Of a DNA stretch of 64,000 nucleotides, positions 22,142 through 34,806 are shown in pieces (position 1 is the first letter of the stretch; the number at the start of each line of letters is the position of its first letter). Source of the stretch: Nematostella vectensis (Eukaryota > Cnidaria > Anthozoa > Actiniaria > Edwardsiidae); NCBI RefSeq assembly GCF_932526225.1, contig NC_064037.1, forward strand, positions 9,656,203-9,720,202, in the 5' to 3' direction. Under the pieces are notes generated by a model. It saw nothing but the letters and a program-made list of their open reading frames with translations. It did no database searches and was not told the DNA's origin. Both the position numbers and the translations under genes were made by a program.

Positions 22142-22826
22142 CATAAGCCCGTAAGGTTAACAAAGTTGGAAATTCTATTGAGGAAAAATATAAATATGTT
22201 ATTTCCCACCTAAGGGTCGGTCCGTATCGTGAAATACCGTGACCTCGGCCTCCTAGCTGGTAAATAACATATATGTTCCTCTCTTATCTTATGTTCTCTT
22301 GTATGAAGCCAATTTTGCGATTTTATAGTATGCCGAGAAACATGAAATGGTAACAAGAGAGTCGCGATAAATGTGTTTGTTTGTCGTCGAATAAAATATT
22401 TATTCTGGTCTTGACCTTCAAAGATATTGCATTAGTGAAATTTTATCTTTTGAAGAGTGTTTTCGCTGCTCATATGAGAAAAATTCGGGTAATGACACAC
22501 TTGGTCATTCTTGAAAAAAAAAAGGCGACTGTCCAGTGCTAAAAAACGCTAGACTAGTTCCAGTACCGCGCGGTTAAACCAGCCTTTTTGTTTTGAAATG
22601 GCGGCGTTTCACCGGCGAACTGTCACATTTTGGCGAATGCTAAGAAGACTAGACCAAACATAAGGCTATAATTTTCTTTATGACTCTCTCATTATCACAC
22701 AAATCTGTCATCTTTTGTACAGTATGGTTTTAATTCTGTACAGTCAAAACAGCAACTGAAGTCAGCCTTTCGTACCTTTAATCGAACTATTCAACACTAC
22801 GATTGTGCTTGTTTTCGCCAGAGCAA

Positions 22827-22907
22827 GCGCATGCGCATACGTTATTCAGCACTGTCGAGCAGAACCACAAGCGACAAACAGAAAGCGACAAAGAAACCAC
22901 TGCTAAG
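22827..22907 (+). promoter_or_regulatory. NRF1-type motif and exon-like 5' end (copy 1)
   Basis: GCGCATGCGC at 22827-22836 matches the palindromic NRF1 consensus found in animal core promoters. It is followed by a purine-rich stretch ending in CTGCTAAG/GTGAGTTTC, a strong splice donor at 22907/22908. A matching acceptor, TTTTCAACCAG, ends at 23550 and is followed by GGACTACCTGAGGGCAAG and a seven-codon open frame from the ATG at 23569. The same arrangement is kept in copy 3. I read it as the duplicated 5' end of a gene or a noncoding transcript; no body of coding sequence follows. Confidence 0.4.
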
Positions 22908-23867
22908 GTGAGTTTCAGACGACGTATTGTATCGAGAATGTGACATTTAAGTTATTGTGCTTTTTTGTTGTCCTGTTTGTTTGCTTTGAGAATGCGTGCG
23001 TAAATAAAAATCAAATAATCGAATAATTAAGTATAATATACAAGTAATGTGAGCATAACACCTCCTTTTGACATTCTTGGTTCTATCTCTATTTTTTGAT
23101 CGTGTTGAGATATTTCATTAAGGCTAAATATCGTCCTGCATTTGTCATATAATGCTAAAGAAGACCGTTCTTATATCTTGTGTTCTTTACTGTACTTGCT
23201 GTTAATGACCTAATAAACGCCCGTGGCGTTTATTAAATTCCGATGGTTCGAGGGGGGGGGGGGGGGCGTTCATTAGATAGGAGGCGTTTATAAGAAAGGG
23301 GGGGTTTATCAGTCATTTACATTATTGTAATTTACAGTAGTCCTGTGAAGATACAGCAACTTTTTTCAACTTACAAGATAAATTTTTCATATCAAGGATA
23401 AAAAAAAATGCAACCCCTATTGTCTAATAAATTGTTTTTGTTTATATTGTTTGCATCTTGCATCTTATGTGTTTATTGTTAATGGCTTGATGATAAGAAG
23501 AGTTTTAAAAGAAATAATAAATAATTGTTTTTACTCTTTTTTTCAACCAGGGACTACCTGAGGGCAAGATGAATTTGAATGCTAAAGACTAAAAGACATC
23601 AGAATTGATAAACATGTCTTAAAGATAACAGTATGGAGTTCTTATGCACTAGTGATTTGATACCCCCACACCCATGGTCCCAGGAAAGGGCGAGGGATTA
23701 GACCTTAAACAACTGTAATAAAAGCCTCATATGAAACAAATTGTACTCAATTGCCTCTACCCCTTGTGGAAATAACTGTACATTTGAGATGATTTGCCAA
23801 CAGAAATGAGCTGTTTATGTCTCTCAAAACGTTTTCATATATGTTGAATCGTATACCGTATAGGTAT

Positions 23868-23870
<3 letters not shown>

Positions 23871-23914
<44 letters not shown>
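23871..23914. repeat. (GA)n microsatellite, 44 bp
   Basis: Pure GA repeat in copy 1. The corresponding tract in copy 3, at 40753-40776, is about half as long, so the locus has changed length since duplication. Confidence 0.95.
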
Positions 23915-23918
<4 letters not shown>

Positions 23919-25016
23919 ATTTGCCTTCCTTACACTTCATATAATCTGCAAAACATTGTTATCTATTCCCCTGATTGTGTTTTATTAGATAATGGAAGGC
24001 TGTTTCCAATTTTGTTTGCTGTCCTGGCTAGGAGAGACAAGTCTAAGAGTCAAAGGGGGAAAGGGTTAGTTATATGAAAGTACTGAATATAACTATTGCA
24101 TCATTGTTATATCATTGTTATATAAGAGTCATATTTATTTCTTTTTTTTCTCTCCCTGTTGACTATATATTAATGAATAGATATAAATGAACAGATTTGG
24201 TTTAATAAGAAATTTTTATTTAGCACTTTCACTTAGATCTTTTTAGGATTTGCTTTCCAAATCAGTCTGTTTCCTATTGCATTTATTTGGTAGTTAAAAT
24301 GGCTGGATCCAGACTTTTTCTGAAAAAAAGAAGCAGCAGGCCACCATGCTGAATGGTGGGTGCACCAAAATATAATGCATTTCTTTATGTATATTTGTGG
24401 ATTTTAATTTCCATGGGCATGGAAAAACCACTAAGTCGTACATGAAAACTTCAGTATGGCATCTAAAATGTGTCCAACTATACTATTCTATCTTTTTGAT
24501 GCTGTTATACCCATTACTTGTTCTTCCAACGACAAAGCTTGTCAGAATGCAGCTTTGATACAAATGTATTTTACCAAAACTTTTATGAGGGGAAGGGGTT
24601 TTGAGGGCAGATACTTAAATTATATAACACTAGCAATAACCTTGTGCTTTTTCAATAATAAATCTGTAAAGAAAACAGTTTTATATCAACCTTAAGATAA
24701 TGGGAAAAGTGAAATGTCAAGAAAGTGCTCAATCCAAATATTTGCATTACTGTTGTATTCTTTTATCAAACCTTTCAAGTGGAGTCAATTTCTCCTTTTC
24801 CCTCTCCCCGTTGACTTTGTTTAATGCAATTGATATTATTTGCTGTTTCCTATATACCCAAACATAGATTCATGAACTGGTTGGGTTTGAAATTAGAAGT
24901 TAGCGTTAAGCACTGTCAGTGATGACTAAGCTGTATTTTTTAGAATTTGCTTCCAAAGTCAATCTGTTTTTTCTCCATTTCATTCATTTTGAAGCAGACC
25001 AACAACAGGCCACTAG

Positions 25017-27733
25017 ATGGTAAAGGATGGGCGCACCAATATGGTAAAGGATGGGTGCACCAATATGGTAAAGGATGGGTGCACCAATATGGTAAAGGAT
25101 GGGTGCACCAATATGGTAAAGGATGGGCGCACCAATATGGTAAAGGATGGGTGCACCAATATGGTAAAGGATGGGTGCACCAATATGGTAAAGGATGTGT
25201 GCACCAATATGGTAAAGGATGTGTGCACCAATATGGTAAAGGATGGGTGCACCAATATGGTAAAGGATGGGTGCACCGATATGGTAAAGGATGGGTGCAC
25301 CGATATGGTAAAGGATGGGTGCACCAATATGGTAAAGTATGGGTGCACCGATATGGTAAAGTATGGGTGCACCGATATGGTAAAGGATGGGTGCACCAAT
25401 ATGGTAAAGGATGGGTACACCAATATGGTAAAGGATGGGTGCACCAATATGGTAAAGGTTGGGTGCACCAATATGGTAAAGGATGGGTGCACCAATATGG
25501 TAAAGGTTGGGTGCACCAATATGGTAAAGTATGGGTGCACCGATATGGTAAAGGATGGGTGCACCAATATGGTAAAGGATGGGTACACCAATATGGTAAA
25601 GGATGAGTGCACCAATATGGTAAAGGTTGGGTGCACCAATATGGTAAAGGATGGGTGCACCAATATGGTAAAGGATGGGTACACCAATATGGTAAAGGAT
25701 GAGTGCACCAATATGGTAAAGGTTGGGTGCACCAATATGGTAAAGGATGGGTGCACCAATATGGTAAAGGATGGGTGCACCAATATGGTAAAGGATGGGT
25801 GCACCAATATGGTAAAGGATGGGAGCACCAATATGGTAAAGGATGGGTACACCAATATGGTAAAGGATGGGTGCACCAATATGGTAAAGCATGGGTGCAC
25901 CAATATGGTAAAGGATGGGTGCACCAATATGGTAAAGGATGGGTGCACCAATATGGTAAAGGATGGGTGCACCAATATGGTAAAGGATGGGTGCACCAAT
26001 ATGGTAAAGGATGGGTGCACCAATATGGTAAAGGATGGGTGCACCAATATGGTAAAGGATGGGTGCACCAATATGGTAAAGGATGGGTGCACCGATATGG
26101 TAAAGGATGGGTGCACCGATATGGTAAAGGATGGGTGCACCAATATGGTAAAGGATGGGTGCACCAATATGGTAAAGTATGGGTGCACCGATATGGTAAA
26201 GGATGGGTGCACCAATATGGTAAAGGATGGGTACACCAATATGGTAAAGGATGAGTGCACCAATATGGTAAAGGTTGGGTGCACCAATATGGTAAAGGAT
26301 GGGTGCACCAATATGGTAAAGGATGGGTACACCAATATGGTAAAGGATGAGTGCACCAATATGGTAAAGGTTGGGTGCACCAATATGGTAAAGGATGGGT
26401 GCACCAATATGGTAAAGGATGGGTGCACCAATATGGTAAAGGATGGGTGCACCAATATGGTAAAGGATGGGAGCACCAATATGGTAAAGGATGGGTACAC
26501 CAATATGGTAAAGGATGGGTGCACCAATATGGTAAAGGATGGGTGCACCAATATGGTAAAGGATGGGTGCACCAATATGGTAAAGGATGGGTGCACCAAT
26601 ATGGTAAAGGATGGGTGCACCAATATGGTAAAGGATGGGTGCACCAATATGGTAAAGGATGGGTGCACCAATATGGTAAAGGATGGGAGCACCAATATGG
26701 TAAAGGATGGGTACACCAATATGGTAAAGGATGGGTGCACCAATATGGTAAAGGATGGGTACACCAATATGGTAAAGGATGAGTGCACCAATATGGTAAA
26801 GGTTGGGTGCACCAATATGGTAAAGGATGGGTGCACCAATATGGTAAAGGATGGGTGCACCAATATGGTAAAGGATGGGTGCACCAATATGGTAAAGGAT
26901 GGGAGCACCAATATGGTAAAGGATGGGTACACCAATATGGTAAAGGATGGGTGCACCAATATGGTAAAGGATGAGTGCACCAATATGGTAAAGGATGGGT
27001 GCACCAATATGGTAAAGGATGGGTGCACCAATATGGTAAAGGATGGGTGCAATAAATATGGTAAAGGATGGGTGCACCAATATGGTAAAGGATGGGTGCA
27101 CCAATATGGTAAAGGTTGGGTGCACCAATATGGTAAAGGATGGGTGCACCAATATGGTAAAGGATGAGTGCACCAATATGGTAAAGGATGAGTGCACCAA
27201 TATGGTAAAGCATCGGTGCACCAATATGGTAGAGGATGGGTGCACCAATATGGTAAAGGATGGGTGCACCAATATGGTAAAGGTTGGGTACACCAATATG
27301 GTAAAGGTTGGGTGCACCAATATGGTAAAGGATGGGTGCAATAAATATGGTTAAGGATGGGTGCACCAATATGGTAAAGGGTGGGTGCACCAATATGGTA
27401 AAGGATGGGTGCACCAATATGGTAAAGGGTGGGTGCACCAATATGGTAAAGGATGGGTGCACCAATATGGTAAAGGATGGGTGCACCAATATGGTAAAGG
27501 TTGGGTGCACCAATATGGTAAAGGATGGGTGCACCAATATGGTAAAGGATGGGTGCACCAATATGGTAAAGGATGGGTGCACCAATATGGTAAAGGATGG
27601 GTGCACCAATATGGTAAAGGATGGGAGCACCAATATGGTAAAGGATGGGTGCACCAATATGGTAAAGGATGGGTGCACCAATATGGTAAAGGATGGGTGT
27701 ACCAATATGGTAAAGGATGGGTGCACCAATATG
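25017..27733. repeat. 24-bp minisatellite array, copy 1, about 113 units
   Basis: The unit core is GGTAAAGGATGGGTGCACC followed by AATAT. Variant units (GGGCGC, GTGTGC, ACCGAT, GATGAGTGC, GGGAGC, GGTACACC) recur in blocks, showing higher-order duplication inside the array. Two units at about 27050 and 27340 carry an ATAA insertion. The first 12 or so units have the same variant order as copy 2. All frames on both strands can stay open because 24 is a multiple of three; the resulting repetitive peptides are artefacts. Confidence 0.97.
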
Positions 27734-28089
27734 TAATGCATGAAAGGACAGGGGCGGCGGGGTGGTCCCATAAGTGGAGGGGGGGGGGGGAGTTTGGGGT
27801 GAGGGGTGGGTAGTGGTTCCAGGGAGAGGGGTGGGTGGTGGTTCCAAATCCTATTTTATAAGAACGCTGGGATTTTAAACTGTTTGTTGTTGGTTGCATC
27901 TATACCGCTTAAAACCCGTTGGTTTAAAAAGACGTATATATAAAGAAACATCCGCTAGAAAAGTGGGGGGCCCCTCCCCTTCCGCCGCCCCTGCAGGAGA
28001 TGTATTTGCGGATTTTAATTTCCACACATATTGAATAATCAGTCCAATGAAGGATCGCATCTAAACTGTCTGTAACTACAGTATATTCT

Positions 28090-28227
28090 TTGAAATCTTG
28101 TTACATCCATGACATTTCTTCACAAGGGCAAAGCTTGAAATGCTGTTACATCCATGACATTTCTTCACAAGGGCAAAGCTTGAAATGCTGTTACATCCAT
28201 GACGTTTCTTCACAAAGGCAAAGCTTG
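28090..28227. repeat. 45-bp minisatellite, copy 1, 3 units
   Basis: The unit includes GCTGTTACATCCATGACAT and TTCTTCACAAAGGCAAAGC. Three units lie head to tail, with TTGTCAGAATATTG following. Confidence 0.9.
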
Positions 28228-29231
28228 TCAGAATATTGTTTGTATTAAATTAATATTCATAATGGAACTTCTATGAAGGGACATAAGAATTTACCATTAG
28301 ACTCTTGACAACATTGACAGCTATATCACACCAGGAATTGTGTTTGTTAAATTTAATGTACTCCATAATTTATATTATTGAATGATGGCTGGATCCATTT
28401 GGTGGGGCCAATAAATTTTTAACTACATGTATGGCTGTAGTTACAAAGTCTGAATAGCGTACGCATTCATCGTAACAGATTTAAGATTTTTAGTCATTAA
28501 GTCGTTTTTTGTTTTTCAGTCTGAAAAAACAACGATAAGAGAAAATATAAACACAGTAAAGAAAAAGATAAAAACAATGATCAACATGATATTTTAAACA
28601 ATTAAAATAAGCCTTCGATAAGACCCGAGATAAGTACTTTAAAGGGTGTGGCCATCGGTTTTGCGCATAGCCTATACCAACAACGAAAAAAAAATCATGA
28701 AGGAGAAGCCAGACGCATGAAGCGTCAGGTGTGATTCTGCACGCAAAGCATCGTGGAGCTGACAGTTAAGGGAGTAGCCTGGGGTGACACGATTTGATTG
28801 CCCTTGAGCCCCTGCGCATGACTAACCAAGCCACGTAGAATGAAATATTTGACATACTCGCACATTGTTTGGTATTAACAAAAAAAATGTTAACGCAAAA
28901 GAGTTCTTTCGAGCACTTTGGCGGAATATTTTCTTTTAGAACATTTTAAGGCCAATATTAAAACCATAGAAAATAGAGGGTGGGACTAGAATGACGGGGT
29001 ACGTCATTAATTATTGCGCTGGGGGTAGAGATTAATAGTTTGTTTGTTTCCTATAGAAAAGCTAAAGAAATAAAACCAGTGGTCACCAAAGCGGAAGAAA
29101 CAAAATTCCTATATTTGCATAGCTATCCCCGAAAAAAAAAAGATTAAAGATTTCGCGACTTATTTAGTGCGACGTCTGAATCAACTTACACCCAATATGA
29201 TACAAATGTTATTTGTGTCGATACCAATAAG

Positions 29232-29321
29232 ATTCGGCACGGCAGGAGCGCGATGTATAAATCGGGCCTATTAACATTGCAAATCGGGCGATTCATACGT
29301 CGCGCTTTCGCCATGCCGAAT
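29232..29321. repeat. GC-rich hairpin, copy 1
   Basis: The arms begin ATTCGGCACGGCAGGAGCGC and end GCGCTTTCGCCATGCCGAAT, about 36 bp each with a few mismatches and a loop of about 18 bp. It is conserved in all three copies of the triplication. Confidence 0.7.
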
Positions 29322-29751
29322 GTAATTGTTTAGAATGGCAACATGGACAGATCGACGTCGAAATCAATTCAGTTTAACACGGCATAAGTTCGGCACGGCA
29401 ATAACAGCGGCTGCGAGAGTCATGCTGCACGGCAAAAGCAGGACACCGATTCAAACGTCGAGCTTGATGTTCTCTATACGCAGTGGCTAAATGAGGGGTA
29501 GCCGCTCAAGGTCTTGCAAGAGCTAAATGAGGGGTAGCTTTTTATTTTTTGAATAACGCGAGAAAATGCTACCTTGACGAACAAATTTAGATAGAGGAGA
29601 CATTTATCGATGTATTGATGTCTTTGAAATAAAAAAATTCCCCTTGCCTGTGTACAGTAGGACAACGCTACTTGGGTGGCACTTTAAATGTTTGAAATGT
29701 GCTATGCATATTCGAGTAAAGTAGTAAGCCGGTTACACAAATTTTAATATT

Positions 29752-32400
29752 AATATATAGATTTAGGCACTGCCTAAAAGCGGAGCCAGCATTGAACACC
29801 TTTTGTGTTGACTGATCGAGGTATTTTTGGGGGATCTAGGATCCTGCTCTTTACTGAGATTTATTTATTGTACCAACCAAATGGATCCAGGCCTTATTCA
29901 ATAATTTAAATTATGCAGTACATCAAAGTTAACAAACACAATTCCTGGTGTGAATATGGCTGTCAAAGTTGTCAAGAGTCTAATGGTAAATTCTTATGTC
30001 CCATCATAGAAGTTCCATTATGAATATTTTTTTTAATCAAAACAATACTCTGACAAGCTTTGCCCTTGTGCAGAAAATGTCATGGATGTAACAGCATTCC
30101 AAAGATTCAAAATAATATATTTAGACTGTTTAGATGCCATACTGTAATTTTTATGTATTGACTTAGAGGTGATTCTCTCCTTCATTGGACTGAATATTCA
30201 AAATAAAGTCTGGAAATTAAAATCCAAAAATATATCTCCTTTTATGCATTACATATTGGTGCACCCCCCTTTACCATATAGTGGCCTTGTTGTTGGTGGC
30301 CTACTCCCAAATGAATGCAATGAAGAAAAAACAGATTGATTTTGGAAGCGAATCCTAAAAAAAATATCCAAGGCATCACTGACAGTGCTAAAATGCTAAC
30401 TTCTAATTTAAAAAAAAACGAAATCTATGTTTGGGGTAGAGAGGAAGCAAAGAATATCAATTGACTAAAAAATAGTCGACGGGAGAGGAGATATAAAGTA
30501 AATTGACTCAACTTGAAAGGTTTGGTGAAAAAAATATAACAGTAATGAAAATAATTTGATTGAGCATTTCTTGACATTTCCCCTTTCCCATTATCTTAAC
30601 CCTTTCACCAGCACAGGCCTCTAAAGAGGCCATCTCTATGCTATCCAAGCTATGTGAACAGAATTCTATTATTGAAAAAGAACAAGGTTGTTGCTAGTGT
30701 TATAAAGTTTGAGTATCTTGCCCTAAAAAACCCTTCCCCTTAATAAAAGTTCCATTAATGTACATTTGTAAAGCTACATTCTGACAAGCTTTGTCCTTGC
30801 GAAGAACAATGGATGAAACAGGATTTCAAATATGGAATATAGTGTCATACACAATTTTAGATACTGAAGTTTTAATGTACCATTTTAAGTGGTGATTTTC
30901 CATCCCCATGGGAATTAATATCTACAAATACACATCCAGTAATGCATTATATTTTGGTGTTTTGAGAAACCCTGGATCCAACTATTCCAATGAAATAAAT
31001 CTAAACCTCTAAAATAAATGTAATGGGAAAGAGACTTAGAAAGAAAATCCTACAAAGAAGATATAAGTGAGAGTACTAAATGAAAATTAAAAATAAAATC
31101 TGTTCATTAATTTATTTTTGATGTAGAGGGGAAATAGCAAAGAGCATCAATTGCATAAAAATAGTCAACAGGGAGAAGAAAAAGGAAAAAATATGACTCT
31201 TTTTTAAATGTTTGAAAAAAAAATATAATAACAATAATGTGATAATTATATTCAGTACTTTTCTAAAATATCCCCTTTCCCATTATCTTTAGGTTGATAG
31301 AAAACTGTTTTCTTTACAGATTTATTATTTAAAAAGCAAAAGTTTGTTTTTAGTTTTATATTATATAAGTATCTTGTTCTAAAAAAACCTGTGAGTGTGT
31401 ACTGCTGAATCACATAGTAATGAACTAGTCATTTGCGCCCCCTCCCTTATGGTCCCGCAGAAGTCAGGGGTTAATGTGGGGTTCTAGACCACTTTTTAAC
31501 CAGAATATGTCAAGAGAGGTGGTGGTATTGACTGTTTTTGACTCTTAACTTGGAAACAGGCTTTTATTAAAGTTTAATCCCCCACCCTTCCCTGGGACCA
31601 TGGGTGTGGGGGTATCAAATGACTAGTGAATAAGAACATCCTACTGTTCTCTTCAAGACATGATTTTTAATTCTCATGTCTTCCAGTCTTTAGCATTCAT
31701 CTTGGCCCTCGGGTAGTTCCTGGTTCATAAAAGAGTGAAAACAATTATTTATTATTTCTTTCAAAACAATCTTTTTATCAAGCCATTTATAATCTAACTA
31801 ATTTTCCACAACTATTTGAAAAAAAAAATAAACACATGAGATGCAAGATGCAGACAATAACAACAATACATATTGAAAATAGGGGTTTTTTTTATCCTCG
31901 GTAAGGAAAATTTCTCTTGTAAGTTGAAAAAGCTGCTGTATCTTCTAAGGATATGTATCTTCTTAGGACTAAGAGCACAGGATATGAAGACAAGAACGGT
32001 CTTCTTTAGCAGTATTTGACAAATGCAACACGATATTGGTTAGCCTTTATGAAATATTTCCACACAATCAATCTGCCCTGAAGAAGTCTTATTAAAGACG
32101 AATTCCAGTTTTTGTTGTATTGTATTTTATTCAACACAATCAAGAATATAGATAAAACAAAGAATGTCAAAACAAAACCTGTTATGCTCAAATAATTTGA
32201 TTACTGAGTTAAGTGCTCGCATTCTCAAAGCATACAAAAAGGACAACAAAAAGCCTAATGACTGTCATATCCTCAATAGACAATACAAATCGTCGTCCGA
32301 AATTCACCTTGCATTGTTTTTTTTTTTTTTTTTGGTCGCTTTCTTGTGGTTCTGTTCGCTTTTTAATGTGAACTGTTACTTGCTTAAATTTACTAGCTAA
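29752..32400 (-). mobile_element. Inverted diverged relative of the triplicated unit, inserted in copy 1
   Basis: On the minus strand this segment follows the same order as the plus-strand unit. It begins near the exon-like donor (rc at about 32306), passes the GGGACCATGGGTGTGGGGGT block (about 31592), one 24-bp unit (30251-30280) and one 45-bp unit (30053-30106), and ends with AATATATAGATTTAGG at 29752. It is clearly more diverged than the three direct copies are from each other. It is absent from copies 2 and 3, where TTTTAATATTATTAGTCC is continuous, so it is an insertion or a rearranged older copy. No coding capacity is seen. Whether it is a nonautonomous transposon or a duplicated fragment is unresolved. 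Confidence 0.65.
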
Positions 32401-32539
32401 AACCAGATAAATCTTGGCGTGAATGAATGTTAGTAGATCTCCTCTAGTTGACTTTATCCTTAAGTCACAAAATTTGAGGCAAAATAAATAATCATCGCAT
32501 AATCGACAAGAACTTTTTCCCTTACTCCGTGCTTGTATT

Positions 32540-32709
32540 TAGTCGCCATTCCGGGGCCGAGTGGGGCCTGGGAGTCGCGCGGCTGGCTGGCTGGCGAGTG
32601 ACACCACAGGGTACCCGCGCGACGACCACAAAAACAAAGTCGCATACCTATACCATATTTCTATGCCTATAAGGCTACGCGCGCGGCCTGCGGCCGCGCT
32701 TGGCTCCGC
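32540..32709. repeat. GC-rich end of the copy 1 insertion with small inverted repeats
   Basis: This stretch contains GTCGCGCGG and CCGCGCGAC about 30 bp apart, then GCGCGCGGCCTGCGGCCGCG. It ends in CTTGGCTCCGCT, the reverse complement of AGCGGAGCCAG near the other end of the insertion (about 29780). It is much richer in GC than its surroundings. Confidence 0.5.
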
Positions 32710-34806
32710 TATTAGTCCAAAAAATGTTAATCTTCTTATAATAACAAAATGGCAAATTACAAAATATTACGTGCCTTTTTATTTACCCTCTTTATTCTCT
32801 GTACACAGCTAAAATCCCAGCATTCCTGTAGAAAGAAGTTTCGCGTGAGGCCCGTAGTTTGTTATTCTCATAAATCATCCAAGCAAATAACACCTTAAAA
32901 AAAAGTAAATAAGCAAAATTATTTCCTTGTTTAGAGATAAGAAGCGATTGTTTTTTATTTGTTTGATTATTCAGACCCTTTCCGTTCTCTGTAAAGTCTG
33001 AATCAACGTTGAGCCCAATGTATTTGTATCGACACAAATAAACAATCAGATTCGGCGAATGAATTATATGCAGAAAGGCTTTGTTAAAAGTAACAATGGA
33101 CGCAGCACGAATTAAAATTTAGTTAATTAACCTTTTTTTTAGTAATCTTTTGTGTGCCAAATCGGTAAACTTGTTTGTGCTTAAAATAAAACAAAATGTG
33201 AAACAGCTTAGCCTACTTTGCTGAAAATTGTTACCCAGTCTTATTCAGTTTTGATTTTAATCGTTTTGCTTTAAAGCAAGCAAGTCCATTATCCGAATCC
33301 GTGTATGACGTAGCCATGCAGGTATGTAACCTATGCACGACCAACTTTAGCTGGATAATCAGTTTTAGAACAGAGTAGAAAAGGTTATTTCTCAAAGATT
33401 TCTTGCGCGCAAAAATCTGATGGAAAAGAGAAATGAGCTTTTGTTTTGTCACCTTAGTTACCCGATCTTTATAAGTAACAAGATCTCTTCGTGAAACTTC
33501 TACAGTTCCGCCAATATGCGCACGAAGCAAAGGAATCGTTTGACGACAGTCATTCAGTCAAGCGTACCCCTGCCGTCTTATCTCATAAGCCCGTAAGGTT
33601 AACAAAGTTGGAAATTCTATTGAGGAAAAAAATAAATATGTTATTTCCCACCTAAGGGTCGGTCCGTATCGTGAAATACCGTGACCTCGGCCTCCCAGCT
33701 GGTAAATAACATATATGTCCCTTTCTTATCTTATGTTCTCTTGTATGAAGCCAATTTTGCGATTTTATAGTATGCCGTGAAATATGAAATGGTAACAAGA
33801 GAGTCGCGATAAATGTGTTTGTTTGTCGCCGAATAAAATATTTATTCTGGTCTCGACCTTCAAAGATATTGCATTAGTAAAATTTTATCTTTTGAAGAGT
33901 ATTTTCGCTGCTCATATGAGGAAAATTCGGGTAATGACACACTCTCTGTTGACTATATATTAATGAATAGATATAAATGAACAGATTTGGTTTAATAAGA
34001 AATTTTTATTTAGCACTTTCACTTAGATCTTTTTAGGATTTGCTTTCCAAATCAGTCTGTTTCCTATTGCATTTATTTGGTAGTTAAAATGGCTGGATCC
34101 AGACTTTTTCTGAAAAAAAGAAGCAGCAGGCCACCATGCTGAATGGCGGGTGCACCAAAATATAATGCATTTCTTTATGTATATTTGTGGATTTTAATTT
34201 CCATGGGCATGGAAAAACCACTAAGTCGTACATGAAAACTTCAGTATGGCATCTAAAATGTGTCCAACTAAACTATTCTATCTTTTTGATGCTGTTACAC
34301 CCATTACTTGTTCTTCACAACGACAAAGCTTGTCAGAATGCAGCTTTGATACAAATGTATTTTACCAGAACTTTTATGAGGGGAAGGGGTTTTGAGGGCA
34401 GATACTTAAATTATATAACACTAGCAATAACCTTGTGCTTTTTCAATAATAAATCTGTAAAGAAAACAGTTTTATATCAACCTTAAGATAATGGGAAAAG
34501 TGAAATGTCAAGAAAGTGCTCAATCCAAATATTTGCATTACTGTTGTATTCTTTTATCAAACCTTTCAAGTGGAGTCAATTTCTCCTTTTCCCTCTCCCC
34601 GTTGACTTTGTTTAATGCAATTGATATTATTTGCTGTTTCCTATATACCCAAACATAGATTCATGAACTGGTTGGGTTTGAAATTAGAAGTTAGCGTTAA
34701 GCACTGTCAGTGATGACTAAGCTGTATTTTTTAGAATTTGCTTCCAAAGTCAATCTGTTTTTCTCCATTTCATTCATTTTGAAGCAGACCAACAACAGGC
34801 CACTAG

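Noticed and set aside
24456-24695. Small plus-strand frame ending FNNKSVKKTVLYQP, repeated at 34187-34486 and 41262-41561
   Set aside because: Conserved only through the recent triplication. The N-terminal part differs between copies by a frame change, and codon composition is that of AT-rich noncoding DNA.
24940-27847. Very long repetitive open frames (up to 944 codons) on both strands over the 24-bp arrays, and the same at 34.8-36.1 and 41.8-44.9 kb
   Set aside because: The 24-bp period keeps frames open by arithmetic. Several frames on both strands are open at once and the peptides only restate the DNA unit.
33231-33530. A 99-codon minus-strand frame repeated at 38674-38973 and 48089-48367
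   Set aside because: It recurs only because the DNA is triplicated. Copy 3 has a frame change, and there is no motif or splice evidence.
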